The notes: generated from the sequence alone by a model not told the origin. A stretch of DNA of 64,000 nt from Flavobacterium beibuense F44-8 (GCF_000769915.1 NZ_JRLV01000008.1:124001-188000); one strand, 5' to 3'. Counted from the stretch's first letter, positions 8,698 through 17,528 are shown. Made by a program: numbers and translations.

Positions 8698-10113
8698 ATG
8701 CATAAAAAAAATACCTCACTGAAAAAGATTGCTTTGCCGCTTTTAAGCCTTGCTATGCTGGCAGGATGCGGAACGGCAGAAAAAAAGAACGAAGCCGAAC
8801 TGTGGCTAACCATGCCGGATAAGTCGGTTGCTTTTGAAAAGCAGGAAAACTTTTTAGTTAAAGAAACAGAAAATCAAAATGTAATAACAATAGATACCTC
8901 TAAAACCTATCAGGAAATGGATGGTTTTGGCTATACACTTACCGGAGGTAGCGCTAAACACATAACCAATATGTCGGCTCCGGCAAGAGAAAAGTTATTG
9001 CAGGAATTATATGGCACCGGCGAAGGTGATATTGGCGTAAGCTACATAAGGGTTAGTATAGGTGCTTCAGACCTTGATGAGAAATTATTCTCTTATAACG
9101 ATCTTCCGGAAGGGGAGATCGATGTGAACATGGAGAAGTTTGACCTTGGTTACGACAAACAATACCTTATACCGATATTACAACAAATATTGAAAATAAA
9201 CCCTGATATAAAAATATTAGGTTCGCCTTGGTCACCACCGGTATGGATGAAAGATAACGGTGATACACGAGGCGGTAGTCTTAAGCCTGAATTTTATCCG
9301 GCTTACGCAAAATACTTTGTGAAGTATATACAGGAAATGAAGGCAAACGGTATTACCATTGATGCTGTTACCGTACAGAACGAGCCTTTACATCCGGGTA
9401 ATAACCCAAGCCTTTTAATGCAGGCAGAGGCACAAAAGGAATTTGTGAGAGACCATTTAGGGCCTGAATTTGAGAAGAACAATATTAAAACCAAGATAAT
9501 AGTTTACGATCATAATGCTGACCGTCCGGATTATCCTATCACCATTCTTGATGACCCGGAAGCTGCTAAGTATGTAGATGGTTCTGCTTTCCACTTGTAT
9601 GGCGGTACTATTGATGCAGTTTCTCAGGTTCATGATGCGCATCCAAATAAGAACTTATATTTTACCGAGCAATGGGTAGGGGCTCCGGGCGACTTTGCAA
9701 AAGAGCTTACATGGCATACTGAGAACCTGATAATAGGTGCACCAAGAAACTGGTGTAAAACTGTATTAGAATGGAATCTTGCTGCCGATGAGAATCAACA
9801 GCCGCATACCGACAGGGGTGGGTGTGACCGTTGCCTTGGTGCGGTTACGATAACCGGAGACGAGGTTACAAGAGAGCCTGCTTACTACATCATAGCGCAT
9901 GCCTCTAAGTTTGTGCGTCCGGGTAGTGTAAGGGTAGACTCTAACATGGCAGACGGATTGCCAAACGTAGCTTACCAAACGCCAAATGGTAATGTGGTGG
10001 CTATTGTACAAAATACTTCAAAAGAAGACAAAACAGTAAAAGTAAATGCAGGAGAGAAAAATGCGGTTGTTACTCTAAAGGCAGGGGCGATTGCAACTCT
10101 TGTATTGCAATAA
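8698..10113 (+). CDS. GH30-family glycoside hydrolase lipoprotein (copy 2)
   Basis: A 471-aa paralogue of the preceding gene, with lipobox 'LAGC' (Cys24) and then a charged linker. It keeps the same marks: 'YQEMDGFGYTLTGGSA', 'ILGSPWSPPVWMK', acid/base Glu229 in 'TVQNEP', nucleophile Glu324 in 'YFTEQWVG', and the paired cysteines of 'GGCDRC'. The loop after the nucleophile differs (QWVGAP against VSGGEW), and so does the loop after the acid/base, so the two copies may differ in chain-length preference or position of attack. It is the last gene of the PUL operon; its stop codon abuts a long inverted repeat with a T-run. Confidence 0.88.
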   Translation: MHKKNTSLKKIALPLLSLAMLAGCGTAEKKNEAELWLTMPDKSVAFEKQENFLVKETENQNVITIDTSKTYQEMDGFGYTLTGGSAKHITNMSAPAREKLLQELYGTGEGDIGVSYIRVSIGASDLDEKLFSYNDLPEGEIDVNMEKFDLGYDKQYLIPILQQILKINPDIKILGSPWSPPVWMKDNGDTRGGSLKPEFYPAYAKYFVKYIQEMKANGITIDAVTVQNEPLHPGNNPSLLMQAEAQKEFVRDHLGPEFEKNNIKTKIIVYDHNADRPDYPITILDDPEAAKYVDGSAFHLYGGTIDAVSQVHDAHPNKNLYFTEQWVGAPGDFAKELTWHTENLIIGAPRNWCKTVLEWNLAADENQQPHTDRGGCDRCLGAVTITGDEVTREPAYYIIAHASKFVRPGSVRVDSNMADGLPNVAYQTPNGNVVAIVQNTSKEDKTVKVNAGEKNAVVTLKAGAIATLVLQ

Positions 10114-10117
10114 AAAC

Positions 10118-10243
10118 AAGGTTTAGCGATACATAGTTTATCCCTTTAAACATTGAGTTTTTTGTGATTGCCTAATGGCAAAAGGGAAATAAAAGCTGTC
10201 CGCAATCTATTTAACAGCACAGGTGTGCGCTAAACCTTTTTTA
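10118..10243 (+). ncRNA. Candidate structured RNA / composite terminator after the PUL
   Basis: A perfect 11-bp closing stem (AAGGTTTAGCG 10118-10128 with CGCTAAACCTT 10228-10238) runs straight into a T-run (10237-10242). It encloses about 99 nt with further perfect stems: TCCCTTT 10141-10147 with AAAGGGA 10181-10187, an apical TTGCC/GGCAA hairpin at 10168-10181 that competes with it by one base, and GCTGT 10195-10199 with ACAGC 10214-10218. This is more elaborate than an ordinary terminator. It could be a processed 3'UTR RNA, an independent small RNA or a branched terminator. I recognise no named RNA family. Confidence 0.4.
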
Positions 10244-10396
10244 GATAAAGAGTAAAACATAGCTTTTATACCGGCACTTAAAAGCCAGAGCTTTCGGCGT
10301 AATATTGTGGAAATTGTTACGACTGGTGATTACAGTGCTGTTATGATCTTAAATAACTTTTTTATTAAAGTATAGTTTATGTTTAGGTTAGTTACT

Positions 10397-10430
10397 GAGC
10401 CGCGCTTTTAGCGCGGCTCTTGTGTTTTAT
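10397..10430 (+). terminator. Rho-independent terminator
   Basis: Perfect 9-bp GC-rich stem GAGCCGCGC / GCGCGGCTC (10397-10405, 10411-10419), loop TTTTA, then a T-rich tail. The stretch 10244-10396 before it has no gene; a weak hairpin GCTTTTA/TAAAAGC lies at 10262-10285. Confidence 0.75.
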
Positions 10431-10480
10431 AGTTGCAGGAGTACAGTTGTATTTGTACTTTTAATAAAAATACACATGCT

Positions 10481-11248
10481 ATGAAAATATCCCTAATCCA
10501 AACCGCCCTTCAATGGGAAGACCACGAAGCAAACAGGCAAAACTTTACCCGTTTAATAAACGGTGTTGAGGAAGAAACCGACCTTATTATACTGCCCGAA
10601 ATGTTTGCTACAGGCTTTACCATGAAACCCGAGCCTGTTGCCGAAACAATGGATGGGGAAACGGTACAGTGGTTAAAAGGTATGGCTATACAAAAGGGAT
10701 GTGCCATAACAGGTAGCCTTGTAATAAAAGAAGAGGAGAAATATTATAACCGACTTATTTTTGCACACCCTGACGGAAAAATACAAACCTACAACAAGCG
10801 CCATCTGTTTACCCTTGCAGGGGAAGACAAAGCCTATACTCAGGGTGATGAAAAACTTATAGTGGAATATAAAGGTTGGAAAATCTGTCCGTTGGTGTGT
10901 TATGATTTACGATTCCCGGCTTTTTCACGTAATGTTGAGGACTATGATTTGCTGCTCTATGTGGCAAATTGGCCTACGCCAAGGGTACAGGCATGGGATA
11001 CACTTTTAAAGGCAAGAGCGATAGAGAATATGTGTTATACGGCAGGTGTAAACCGTTGCGGTATAGATGAGAATGGACACAACTACCCGGGGCACTCTCA
11101 GGTGTTGGATTGTTTTGGCAATGAGTTAGCTAAAGCAGATGCCGATGAACACGTAATCACCCTCTCACTAAACAAGGACGCCATGCTGGAAGCCCGTAAA
11201 AAATTCGGTTTTTTAAACGATAGGGATCGTTTTATTATGGTAGTGTAA
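10481..11248 (+). CDS. Carbon-nitrogen hydrolase, omega-amidase (YafV/NIT2) type
   Basis: A 255-aa cytoplasmic nitrilase-superfamily enzyme. The catalytic triad is visible as Glu40 ('ILPEMFATGF'), Lys106 ('YNKRHLF') and Cys140 ('LVCYDLRFP'). The 'CYDLRFP' context and length match the YafV/NIT2 branch, which hydrolyses alpha-keto-glutaramate and alpha-ketosuccinamate to the keto acids, often linked to methionine salvage transamination. The start is placed at 10481, where the protein begins MKISLIQTALQW as in relatives; an upstream in-frame ATG at 10433 would add 16 poorly conserved residues. Its end overlaps the convergent Ig-like gene by 14 bp, with no terminator between. Confidence 0.88.
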   Translation: MKISLIQTALQWEDHEANRQNFTRLINGVEEETDLIILPEMFATGFTMKPEPVAETMDGETVQWLKGMAIQKGCAITGSLVIKEEEKYYNRLIFAHPDGKIQTYNKRHLFTLAGEDKAYTQGDEKLIVEYKGWKICPLVCYDLRFPAFSRNVEDYDLLLYVANWPTPRVQAWDTLLKARAIENMCYTAGVNRCGIDENGHNYPGHSQVLDCFGNELAKADADEHVITLSLNKDAMLEARKKFGFLNDRDRFIMVV

Positions 11249-12887
11249 AGGTTTCCATTACATCCCAGCTTTCCCTAACGTTTATCTCTTTAGGTTTGGT
11301 TCCTTCAAGGAAGTAGTGCACCTCCTCCGGCTGTCGTTTTTCAAGATAATTGCCAGAATCCCACTTGCGGTTTTTGTTGTCGTCATAAATAACCCTTAAC
11401 GAATACATATCGGCAGGGATGTTATCAAACGCCATTTCGGTTTGCGATTCGTTTTCAATATAGCTGGTGCCTATTATTTTTTCTTTTGAATCCAGAACCT
11501 CAAGTATTAACGGGAAACGCCTTGCATTCGCAATTTTAAGGCGCAGGTTACCATAGTTAGAATACATTTTGGTTGTTACTGTGTAATTAAGAGTGTCATT
11601 CTCTTTCTCATAGAAATCTTTAATTGCACCGGGTAACATGGTAAAACTGTACTTTTGGCTTTCTTCTTTTGTAAAGTCAATTTTCAGGTTTTGCTTCATA
11701 GCATCATAAGAAGTCTTGAAAGGCACTGCTATGGAGTCTTTATTAATAAGCGAAATTTTGGTGGTATCAATATCTACAATAGGTGTGCTGGTGTATATGG
11801 CAAAAGTATCTCTAAAGTGTATTGTTCCTTTTTGTACAGCAGAAACTCCTAATGAGTCAATTGCTTTCATTTCCTTAGGTTTTACTACAAACTCTTTTAT
11901 GGAATCCAGTTTTTTAACCGAGATTAATAATGAATCGGCTACACTATTGATGTTTCTTGGAGTCCATATTTGTAGTGAGTCTTTTTCAGGTACTTTGGTA
12001 ACAAGTGTTTTTATAAGCTCCTGCGTAGCGGCATTTTTCACTTCTACAGTTACATCTTTAGCATCGCCTTCATATCCTGCAAAGTAACGGTTAGATGATG
12101 CCTGTATAGGTTTTAAAGCTTTGAACTCTCTTTTTTCTGAGAAAAGGGTTAGCTCATAAAGCGTATCGTTAGGGATGCTTATAGGCTCTTCAAAAAAGGC
12201 AATTTTGTCTGACTTTGGGTCGTATTTATAGTTGTTATTGTTATCCTTTAATGCAAACAGATAGTATTTACCTTCCTTAAGGTTTTCAAGATTGTAGTTT
12301 ACCATGCTGTCCAGTGTGTTGGTTACATAGCGTGGTTTTTCTTTATATACGGTAGAGTCGTTAAAAGTTTCATTAGCCTCATACAACATTACAGTAACAA
12401 AGTTGTCGGGCTTTTTCTCAAAGGCATCTTTAATATTACCCCTTAGCATAAGCGAGTCAATGTAAGGCCCGGTAGAGAAAATAAATTTGAACTGTGAGTA
12501 CGGGTTACCTTCGTTATTATCGGTAATACTCTGCCCGAAGTTAAAGCTATAGGTAGTGTTTTCCTGCAGGGTGTCTTTTATTTTAATGCGGATAAACTTG
12601 CTGGCACTTCCCATAGGGGTAATGTCAGGGTTGTTTTTCATGGGCGGGGATATAATAAGCTGTTTGTTTATATCCTTAATTTTAATGTATTCGCTAAAGT
12701 TTATCTGTATCTCCTTACCTGTAAAATCAGTCGTCATATTATTTGGCGTACTGTATACTAACACCGGAGGAATGGTGTCTTTAGGTCCGCCGGATATGGT
12801 TCCCCTTTTAGCACAGCTGTTTAATGATAAAAGCGAAGCAAATAATACAACTGCCGATAGATATATGATAAATTTAGTATTGCGCAT
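11235..12887 (-). CDS. Ig-like (bacterial Big_5 type) lipoprotein of unknown function
   Basis: A 550-aa predicted lipoprotein. The start at 12887 gives MRNTKFIIYLSAVVLFASLL and then lipobox 'LNSC'; an ATG at 12908 would add 7 residues. The mature start 'AKRGTISGGPKDTIPPVLVYSTPNN' followed by 'NMTTDFTGKEIQINFSEYIKI' is the usual opening of the Bacteroidota family with an Ig-like domain at about 40-140. Later parts are beta-rich repeats with 'KEGKYYLFALKDNNNNYKYDP' and 'YSLRVIYDDNKNRKWDSGNY', two calcium-site-like Asp/Asn loops typical of prealbumin-like domains. It is probably an envelope protein; no catalytic motif was seen. Confidence 0.75.
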   Translation of the reverse strand: MRNTKFIIYLSAVVLFASLLSLNSCAKRGTISGGPKDTIPPVLVYSTPNNMTTDFTGKEIQINFSEYIKIKDINKQLIISPPMKNNPDITPMGSASKFIRIKIKDTLQENTTYSFNFGQSITDNNEGNPYSQFKFIFSTGPYIDSLMLRGNIKDAFEKKPDNFVTVMLYEANETFNDSTVYKEKPRYVTNTLDSMVNYNLENLKEGKYYLFALKDNNNNYKYDPKSDKIAFFEEPISIPNDTLYELTLFSEKREFKALKPIQASSNRYFAGYEGDAKDVTVEVKNAATQELIKTLVTKVPEKDSLQIWTPRNINSVADSLLISVKKLDSIKEFVVKPKEMKAIDSLGVSAVQKGTIHFRDTFAIYTSTPIVDIDTTKISLINKDSIAVPFKTSYDAMKQNLKIDFTKEESQKYSFTMLPGAIKDFYEKENDTLNYTVTTKMYSNYGNLRLKIANARRFPLILEVLDSKEKIIGTSYIENESQTEMAFDNIPADMYSLRVIYDDNKNRKWDSGNYLEKRQPEEVHYFLEGTKPKEINVRESWDVMETFTLP

Positions 12888-12953
12888 ACGAAGTCCCTTT
12901 AACAGCACAAAATAACAATTATATTTAGTGTAAATAAAATGTTTTTGTAAAAT

Positions 12954-13637
12954 TTAAGTGTGTGCATAGGCTATAGTTACGATACTCAACTTTGATTCCG
13001 GAATTTTTAACAGTGCTTTGCCACAGGCTTCCAGAGTGGCGCCGGTGGTTATTACATCGTCAATAAGCAAAAAATGTTTGTTCCTGTCGGCTTCGGTGGG
13101 ATTAACGTCAAAAGCCGAACGGGTAATCTCAGCCCTGTCTGTGAGTCCTTTTTTGGTTTGTGTTTTGGTGTAGTTTTTTCGAAGTAACAGTGCGTCATTG
13201 TAATTAGCATTCAGTCCGTTTGCTAATGCTTTCCCAAATTCGGTAACCTGATTATACCCGCGCTCTTTTAATCGTTTTTTGTGCAACGGTACAGGAATTA
13301 CATCGGTAACCGATTGTAATGCTTCTGTATTTAGCAGGTGGGCTATATATAATTCGCCCGAAAGCTTACCTATTTCTTGATGTCCCCTGTATTTAAGGTT
13401 ATGAATAAGTTGTTGTACTATACCTTCCTTATGGAAATACAGTAAGGACGAAGCATGTTCTAACGGAAGCCTGCCGTAAAATTTGTTATAGGTTTCATTT
13501 TCCTTATTGAACCAGTGTTGTGTGTAAGGTAAGTGATGGCGACATGCGGTACATAGAATTGTCTCGTTTTCCAGTAGGCTGTTATCGCATCCGTTACAGG
13601 TTTTGGGGTATAATAAGTTGACTAAACTTTTGAACAT
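12954..13637 (-). CDS. comF: ComF-family phosphoribosyltransferase-like protein
   Basis: A 227-aa ComF/GntX-type protein. The N-terminus carries a zinc-ribbon with Cys14, Cys17, Cys29 and Cys32 ('CNGCDN', 'CTAC'). The middle holds 'HNLKYRGHQEIG' and 'IPVPLHKKRLKERGYNQ', and the PRPP-binding loop LIDDVITTGAT spans 191-201. Family members support DNA uptake and transformation in competent bacteria, with an unclear reaction. It lies 10 bp downstream of the secreted-protein gene and may be co-transcribed with it. Confidence 0.9.
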   Translation of the reverse strand: MFKSLVNLLYPKTCNGCDNSLLENETILCTACRHHLPYTQHWFNKENETYNKFYGRLPLEHASSLLYFHKEGIVQQLIHNLKYRGHQEIGKLSGELYIAHLLNTEALQSVTDVIPVPLHKKRLKERGYNQVTEFGKALANGLNANYNDALLLRKNYTKTQTKKGLTDRAEITRSAFDVNPTEADRNKHFLLIDDVITTGATLEACGKALLKIPESKLSIVTIAYAHT

Positions 13638-13647
13638 GCCGCAGTTT

Positions 13648-14499
13648 TTAAAAAGTTTTTTTTACCCATTCCCATACACCTTTTTTCTTTTTTTTGGTGC
13701 TCAGGTTTAGTGATTCTTCTGTTATATAGTATGTTTCATCCCGGTTGCGTGCTCTTCTGTACTTGCATTTTCTTAGCGGGACTGTAAGTTTTATTTCTTC
13801 GCCTTTATCGTCATAATAGCCTTCAAACACCATTTGTTTAGAAGGTCTCCTTGAAGGGTATGTAAAAGCGGTAAGAGTATCGTTAACTTTTGCCGAATAA
13901 GAAAGAGCATTCCCCTTGTAGGATACTTTGATGTTTTTAAAATTAAAAGCTTTATAGGAGCTTATGTATACGGTTCGATAACTATCTTCGGTTATGCCTC
14001 CTTCGTTATTGAATGTTGTTTTAGTGGGTTTGCCCAGGCAAAACAGGTAGGATCCTTCTTTTTGCGGTGCTTTAAAAAGATACCTTTTACCATCCTTTGC
14101 GATAAAAACCTTCAGGTTGGTTTCTTTCCAAAAGGAATCAGATTTTTGTTTTTGATATACTTTTAAATCAGGTTCTGTTTTACCGTTTTTAGCTGATATG
14201 TATACTATCCCTCCAGACCATTTATGTGTAAGTGATTTTATATCGATATTAATTTCGGCTACTGCTTCTACCATTAATACATTGTTGTTTATATCAATAG
14301 CGTTTATGCCTTTTGCAATCATTTGTTCTGTGGTGCTTAGAGCTTTGCAGTAAATCCCCGGATTTCCTATTGATGCATAGCTAATATCATTAGCAAGAAT
14401 GCAAATTCCCTTATCACAAAAAAACTGTACTTTATTGTTTTGTTGTGCTAAAGAAATTGTTGTGAGAAAGAAAAATATAAGGAAGATTGTAGCTTTCAT
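13648..14499 (-). CDS. Secreted protein of unknown function
   Basis: A 283-aa protein with a clear signal peptide (MKATIFLIFFFLTTISLAQ). The mature part is beta-rich with two early cysteines ('FFCDKGICILA') and a conserved-looking 'GGIVYISAKNGKTEP' stretch, and it ends in a very basic tail (about 250-283, 'RKCKYRRARNRDE', 'KKKKKGVWEW'). I recognise no family. Its GC content is lower than that of glyS next door. Confidence 0.6.
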   Translation of the reverse strand: MKATIFLIFFFLTTISLAQQNNKVQFFCDKGICILANDISYASIGNPGIYCKALSTTEQMIAKGINAIDINNNVLMVEAVAEINIDIKSLTHKWSGGIVYISAKNGKTEPDLKVYQKQKSDSFWKETNLKVFIAKDGKRYLFKAPQKEGSYLFCLGKPTKTTFNNEGGITEDSYRTVYISSYKAFNFKNIKVSYKGNALSYSAKVNDTLTAFTYPSRRPSKQMVFEGYYDDKGEEIKLTVPLRKCKYRRARNRDETYYITEESLNLSTKKKKKGVWEWVKKTF

Positions 14500-14630
14500 A
14501 GATAAGGTTGGTTGTGCTAAAATAATTCTTTTTGGTAACAGTCAGGTAGTAAGCTGTAAAAAGATGATTTTTTTTACCTATAAATTAATCAGTTTGTTTA
14601 TAATTTAAAGTGTAAAACAATCCCTTTTTA

Positions 14631-14638
14631 TATTTTTG
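14631..14638 (+). promoter_or_regulatory. TAnnTTTG -7 box immediately before glyS
   Basis: TATTTTTG ends only 4 nt before the glyS ATG, so initiation about 7 nt downstream would give a leaderless mRNA. No TTG lies at the expected -33 distance. Confidence 0.4.
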
Positions 14639-14642
14639 CACC

Positions 14643-16187
14643 ATGGCAAAACAGGAAGATATTTTTAAGAATGTAATTTCGCATGCTAAGGAGTACGGAT
14701 ACATATTTCCGTCAAGCGAAATATATGATGGATTAAGCGCTGTGTATGACTACGGACAGAACGGTGCCGAACTGAAAAAGAACATTAGGGAATACTGGTG
14801 GAAATCAATGGTGCAGATGCATGAAAACATTGTAGGTATTGATGCATCGATATTTATGCACCCAACTACGTGGAAGGCATCGGGTCACGTTGATGCTTTT
14901 AACGACCCGTTGATTGACAATAAGGATTCCAAAAAAAGATATAGAGCAGATGTTCTTATTGAAGATTATGCCGAAAAATTAAACCAGAAAGCCCAAAAAG
15001 AAATCGATAAGGCTAAAGCCCGTTATGGCGATGCTTTTAACGAAGAGGAATTTAAGGCGACCAATGCTCGTACTAAGGATTATCTTGAAAAGAAAGATGC
15101 TATTCTTAAACGTATGGCTCACAGCTTAGAGACCGAAAACCTTGCCGATGTAAAAGCACTTATTGAGGAGCTTGGTATTGCCGATCCTGAAACCGGTTCT
15201 AAAAACTGGACAGAGGTACGCCAGTTCAACCTTATGTTTGGTACTAAACTGGGAGCTGAGGCTGCAAGTGCAATGGACTTATACCTGCGTCCGGAAACGG
15301 CACAAGGTATTTTTGTTAACTTCCTTAACGTACAGAAAACCGGTAGGATGAAGGTGCCTTTTGGTATTGCACAAACCGGTAAAGCTTTCCGTAACGAGAT
15401 TGTGGCAAGGCAGTTTATTTTCCGAATGAGGGAGTTTGAACAAATGGAGATGCAGTACTTTGTTCGCCCGGGTGAGGAACTGAAATGGTACGAATTCTGG
15501 AAAGAAACTAGATTAAAATGGCATAAGTCACTTGGATTAGGTGAGGAGAAATACCGTTTTCACGATCATGAGAAACTGGCTCACTATGCTAATGCTGCTG
15601 CCGATATTGAGTTTGATTTCCCATTCGGTTTCAAAGAGCTTGAAGGGATTCACTCAAGAACTGATTTTGACCTTAAAGCTCACGAGAAGTTCTCGGGCAA
15701 AAAATTACAGTTCTTTGATAATGAACTGAACGAGAATTATGTGCCGTATGTTGTAGAAACTTCTGTTGGTTTAGACAGGATGTTCCTTGCGGTATTCTCA
15801 AGCTCGTTAAAAGAGGAAACACTGGAAGACGGTTCAACCCGTACCGTACTTAGCCTTCCGGCTGTGCTGGCACCTACTAAGGCAGCTGTACTTCCGTTAA
15901 TAAAGAGAGACGGACTTCCTGAAGTAGCCCGCGAAATCATTGAAGACCTTAAGTGGGACTTTAACGTAGCTTATGATGAGAAAGATGCTGTAGGCCGTCG
16001 TTACAGAAGACAGGATGCCCTTGGTACTCCGTTCTGTATTACGGTAGATCACCAAACGCTGGAAGATCAAACGGTAACCATCCGTCACCGCGATACTATG
16101 AAGCAGGACAGGGTGAAGATATCAGAATTAAGAGGTATTATAAATGAGGAGGTTTCGGTAAGAAACTGGCTCATGAAAATGAAATAA
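14643..16187 (+). CDS. glyS: Glycyl-tRNA synthetase, single-chain (alpha2) type
   Basis: A 514-aa class II synthetase that charges tRNA-Gly in the cytoplasm. The N-terminus 'GYIFPSSEIYDGLSAVYDYGQNGAELKKNI' and the substrate-site segment 'TTWKASGHVDAFNDPL' are characteristic. Class II motif 2 is seen in 'GIAQTGKAFRNEI' with 'FIFRMREFEQMEMQYFV', and motif 3 in 'PYVVETSVGLDRM'. An anticodon-binding domain follows (about 400-514, 'LAPTKAAVLPL'). Length matches the alpha2 form rather than the two-subunit bacterial form. It is a single gene closed by its own terminator. Confidence 0.96.
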   Translation: MAKQEDIFKNVISHAKEYGYIFPSSEIYDGLSAVYDYGQNGAELKKNIREYWWKSMVQMHENIVGIDASIFMHPTTWKASGHVDAFNDPLIDNKDSKKRYRADVLIEDYAEKLNQKAQKEIDKAKARYGDAFNEEEFKATNARTKDYLEKKDAILKRMAHSLETENLADVKALIEELGIADPETGSKNWTEVRQFNLMFGTKLGAEAASAMDLYLRPETAQGIFVNFLNVQKTGRMKVPFGIAQTGKAFRNEIVARQFIFRMREFEQMEMQYFVRPGEELKWYEFWKETRLKWHKSLGLGEEKYRFHDHEKLAHYANAAADIEFDFPFGFKELEGIHSRTDFDLKAHEKFSGKKLQFFDNELNENYVPYVVETSVGLDRMFLAVFSSSLKEETLEDGSTRTVLSLPAVLAPTKAAVLPLIKRDGLPEVAREIIEDLKWDFNVAYDEKDAVGRRYRRQDALGTPFCITVDHQTLEDQTVTIRHRDTMKQDRVKISELRGIINEEVSVRNWLMKMK

Positions 16188-16195
16188 AAGAAACT

Positions 16196-16219
16196 GGCTC
16201 CCATCGGGAGCCTTTTTTG
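16196..16219 (+). terminator. Terminator of glyS
   Basis: GGCTCCC-ATC-GGGAGCC (16196-16212) followed by TTTTTTG. Confidence 0.9.
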
Positions 16220-16346
16220 TTTTCTGTGAAATAAAAATTTTGAGAATGATACATATCTTTTTCGTAACTTAGATATGGTAACTATTTGCTATGTAGTGTT
16301 TTAGTTGTTGTTGCTTCCCAAAGTTAAGCGTGATTTGCTGATGTTC

Positions 16347-16360
16347 CGGTTTTAAAACCG
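16347..16360. promoter_or_regulatory. Perfect 14-bp palindrome upstream of the small secreted protein gene
   Basis: CGGTTTTAAAACCG is an exact dyad about 50 bp before the start at 16410, a plausible operator position. No regulator can be assigned. Confidence 0.3.
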
Positions 16361-16409
16361 TAATGCTTTATGTGAACAATAAATATCTAAACTTATAAAG
16401 AAGGAAACC

Positions 16410-16823
16410 ATGAAAAATGTAATCAAACTAATCACCATTTGCTTGTTTTTGGCTGTTTCGCCAAAAATTTTGGCGCAGGACTGGGTTACAATTGCCGAAA
16501 AGAAGGTGAACTTTAAAGCCGAAAAAGATGTGGTAACGCCACGTGGCAATGAGAAAAATATTGAAAAAATCAGGATTAAGTGTACTCAGGGTACCGTGAA
16601 ACTTAAAAAGGTTTATGTTGAAATGAGCGACGGAACCAAAAAAGAATATGACGCCAAAGGAGTGGGTGTGCTTACCAAGGGGATGACTTCCCTTGCATGG
16701 GATTTACCAGGAAAAAAGGGCGAGCTCAAAATAAAAAAGATAGAACTGGAGTATGATTCGGTTGGGAACATGCTCGTTACCAAAAAAGCTGTTGTAGAGA
16801 TACAGGGTAAGGTTTCAGGATAA
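16410..16823 (+). CDS. Small secreted beta-rich protein (DUF2541-like)
   Basis: A 137-aa protein with a signal peptide (MKNVIKLITICLFLAVSPKILAQ). The mature part has the pattern 'WVTIAEKKVNFKAEKDVV', 'IEKIRIKCTQGTVKLKKVYVEM', 'LAWDLPGKKGELKIKKIELEYDSV'. This strand order resembles DUF2541/YaaI-type periplasmic proteins, whose function is unknown. It is a single-gene unit with a terminator 12 bp past the stop codon. The family link is by eye only. Confidence 0.55.
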   Translation: MKNVIKLITICLFLAVSPKILAQDWVTIAEKKVNFKAEKDVVTPRGNEKNIEKIRIKCTQGTVKLKKVYVEMSDGTKKEYDAKGVGVLTKGMTSLAWDLPGKKGELKIKKIELEYDSVGNMLVTKKAVVEIQGKVSG

Positions 16824-16834
16824 TATAAATAAAC

Positions 16835-16860
16835 AAGGCTCCTGTAAGGAGCCTTTTTTA
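16835..16860 (+). terminator. Terminator after the DUF2541-like gene
   Basis: AAGGCTCC-TGTA-AGGAGCCTT followed by TTTTT. It also faces the convergent outer-membrane gene and may work in both directions. Confidence 0.85.
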
Positions 16861-16873
16861 TATACTGTTATTT

Positions 16874-17422
16874 TTAAAAACGGTATCCAATATTTAGATC
16901 TCCTCTAAAAAAAGCATCAGGAGCATACTCATTTCCGCCAAGGGTTCTGCCTGCACCTACAAGTAGTTCCAGTACAAAGCCAGTCTTGTTAATCCATTTT
17001 TTGCCTAAAGCCAGTCCAACAGCACCAACATTAAAATCTTCTTTTCTGGTGTATGAATAACCTACGTTAGGGTCGTAGGTAGTTTCATAAGAGTGTCCCA
17101 TAACATATTTTCCAAAGCCTTCTACAAAAAAGCCTTTTGCTCCATATTCTTTTGATTCCTGAAAATAAAAACGTGCAAAAGGAGTTATTGAAAAGTCTTC
17201 AGGATAATCATTATCCTGGTCAAAATTATAAAGTACTGATGCTCCAAAGGAGAAATCTTTACTTTGAACATATTCATAGGTGCCTTCGGCAATAGCACCT
17301 GCCAATAATTTAATCCCGCCAAGTTTTACTTCGTGTTTTTTGTTTACTGCAGAAGTTTCTTCTTCCTGCGCATAAGCTGAAACCCCAATAATTAAGGCTA
17401 ATAGTAAGGTGATCTTTTTCAT
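16874..17422 (-). CDS. Small outer-membrane beta-barrel protein
   Basis: A 182-aa protein with a signal peptide (MKKITLLLALIIGVSAYAQ) and alternating aromatic beta strands ('FSFGASVLYNF', 'FARFYFQESKEYGAKGFFVEGFGKYVMG', 'FNVGAVGLALGKKWI', 'FVLELLVGAGRTLG'). It ends 'GDLNIGYRF', with the terminal Phe typical of barrels inserted by BamA. Function is unknown. A divergent shortened paralogue lies immediately upstream on the same strand. Confidence 0.7.
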   Translation of the reverse strand: MKKITLLLALIIGVSAYAQEEETSAVNKKHEVKLGGIKLLAGAIAEGTYEYVQSKDFSFGASVLYNFDQDNDYPEDFSITPFARFYFQESKEYGAKGFFVEGFGKYVMGHSYETTYDPNVGYSYTRKEDFNVGAVGLALGKKWINKTGFVLELLVGAGRTLGGNEYAPDAFFRGDLNIGYRF

Positions 17423-17496
17423 ATTTTAGTTTTTTTACAGCAAAACTAAAATATTATTTAAAATAAAAAAAAGTTTTATGTAAACAGGTTAAATAA

Positions 17497-17528
17497 TAAA
17501 AAGACTCCTATTTGGGAGTCTTTTTTTA
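17497..17528 (-). terminator. Terminator between the two paralogues
   Basis: AAAGACTCC-TATTT-GGGAGTCTTT with A/T runs on both sides; it serves the upstream minus-strand gene and could act in both directions. Confidence 0.8.

Noticed and set aside
7181..10113. One GH30 copy being a pseudogene
   Set aside because: Both copies keep the lipobox, both catalytic Glu residues, the paired cysteines and full length.
10481..12887. Terminator or frameshift at the 14-bp overlap of convergent genes
   Set aside because: Both proteins end with plausible C-termini and no hairpin is present; short convergent overlaps are common.
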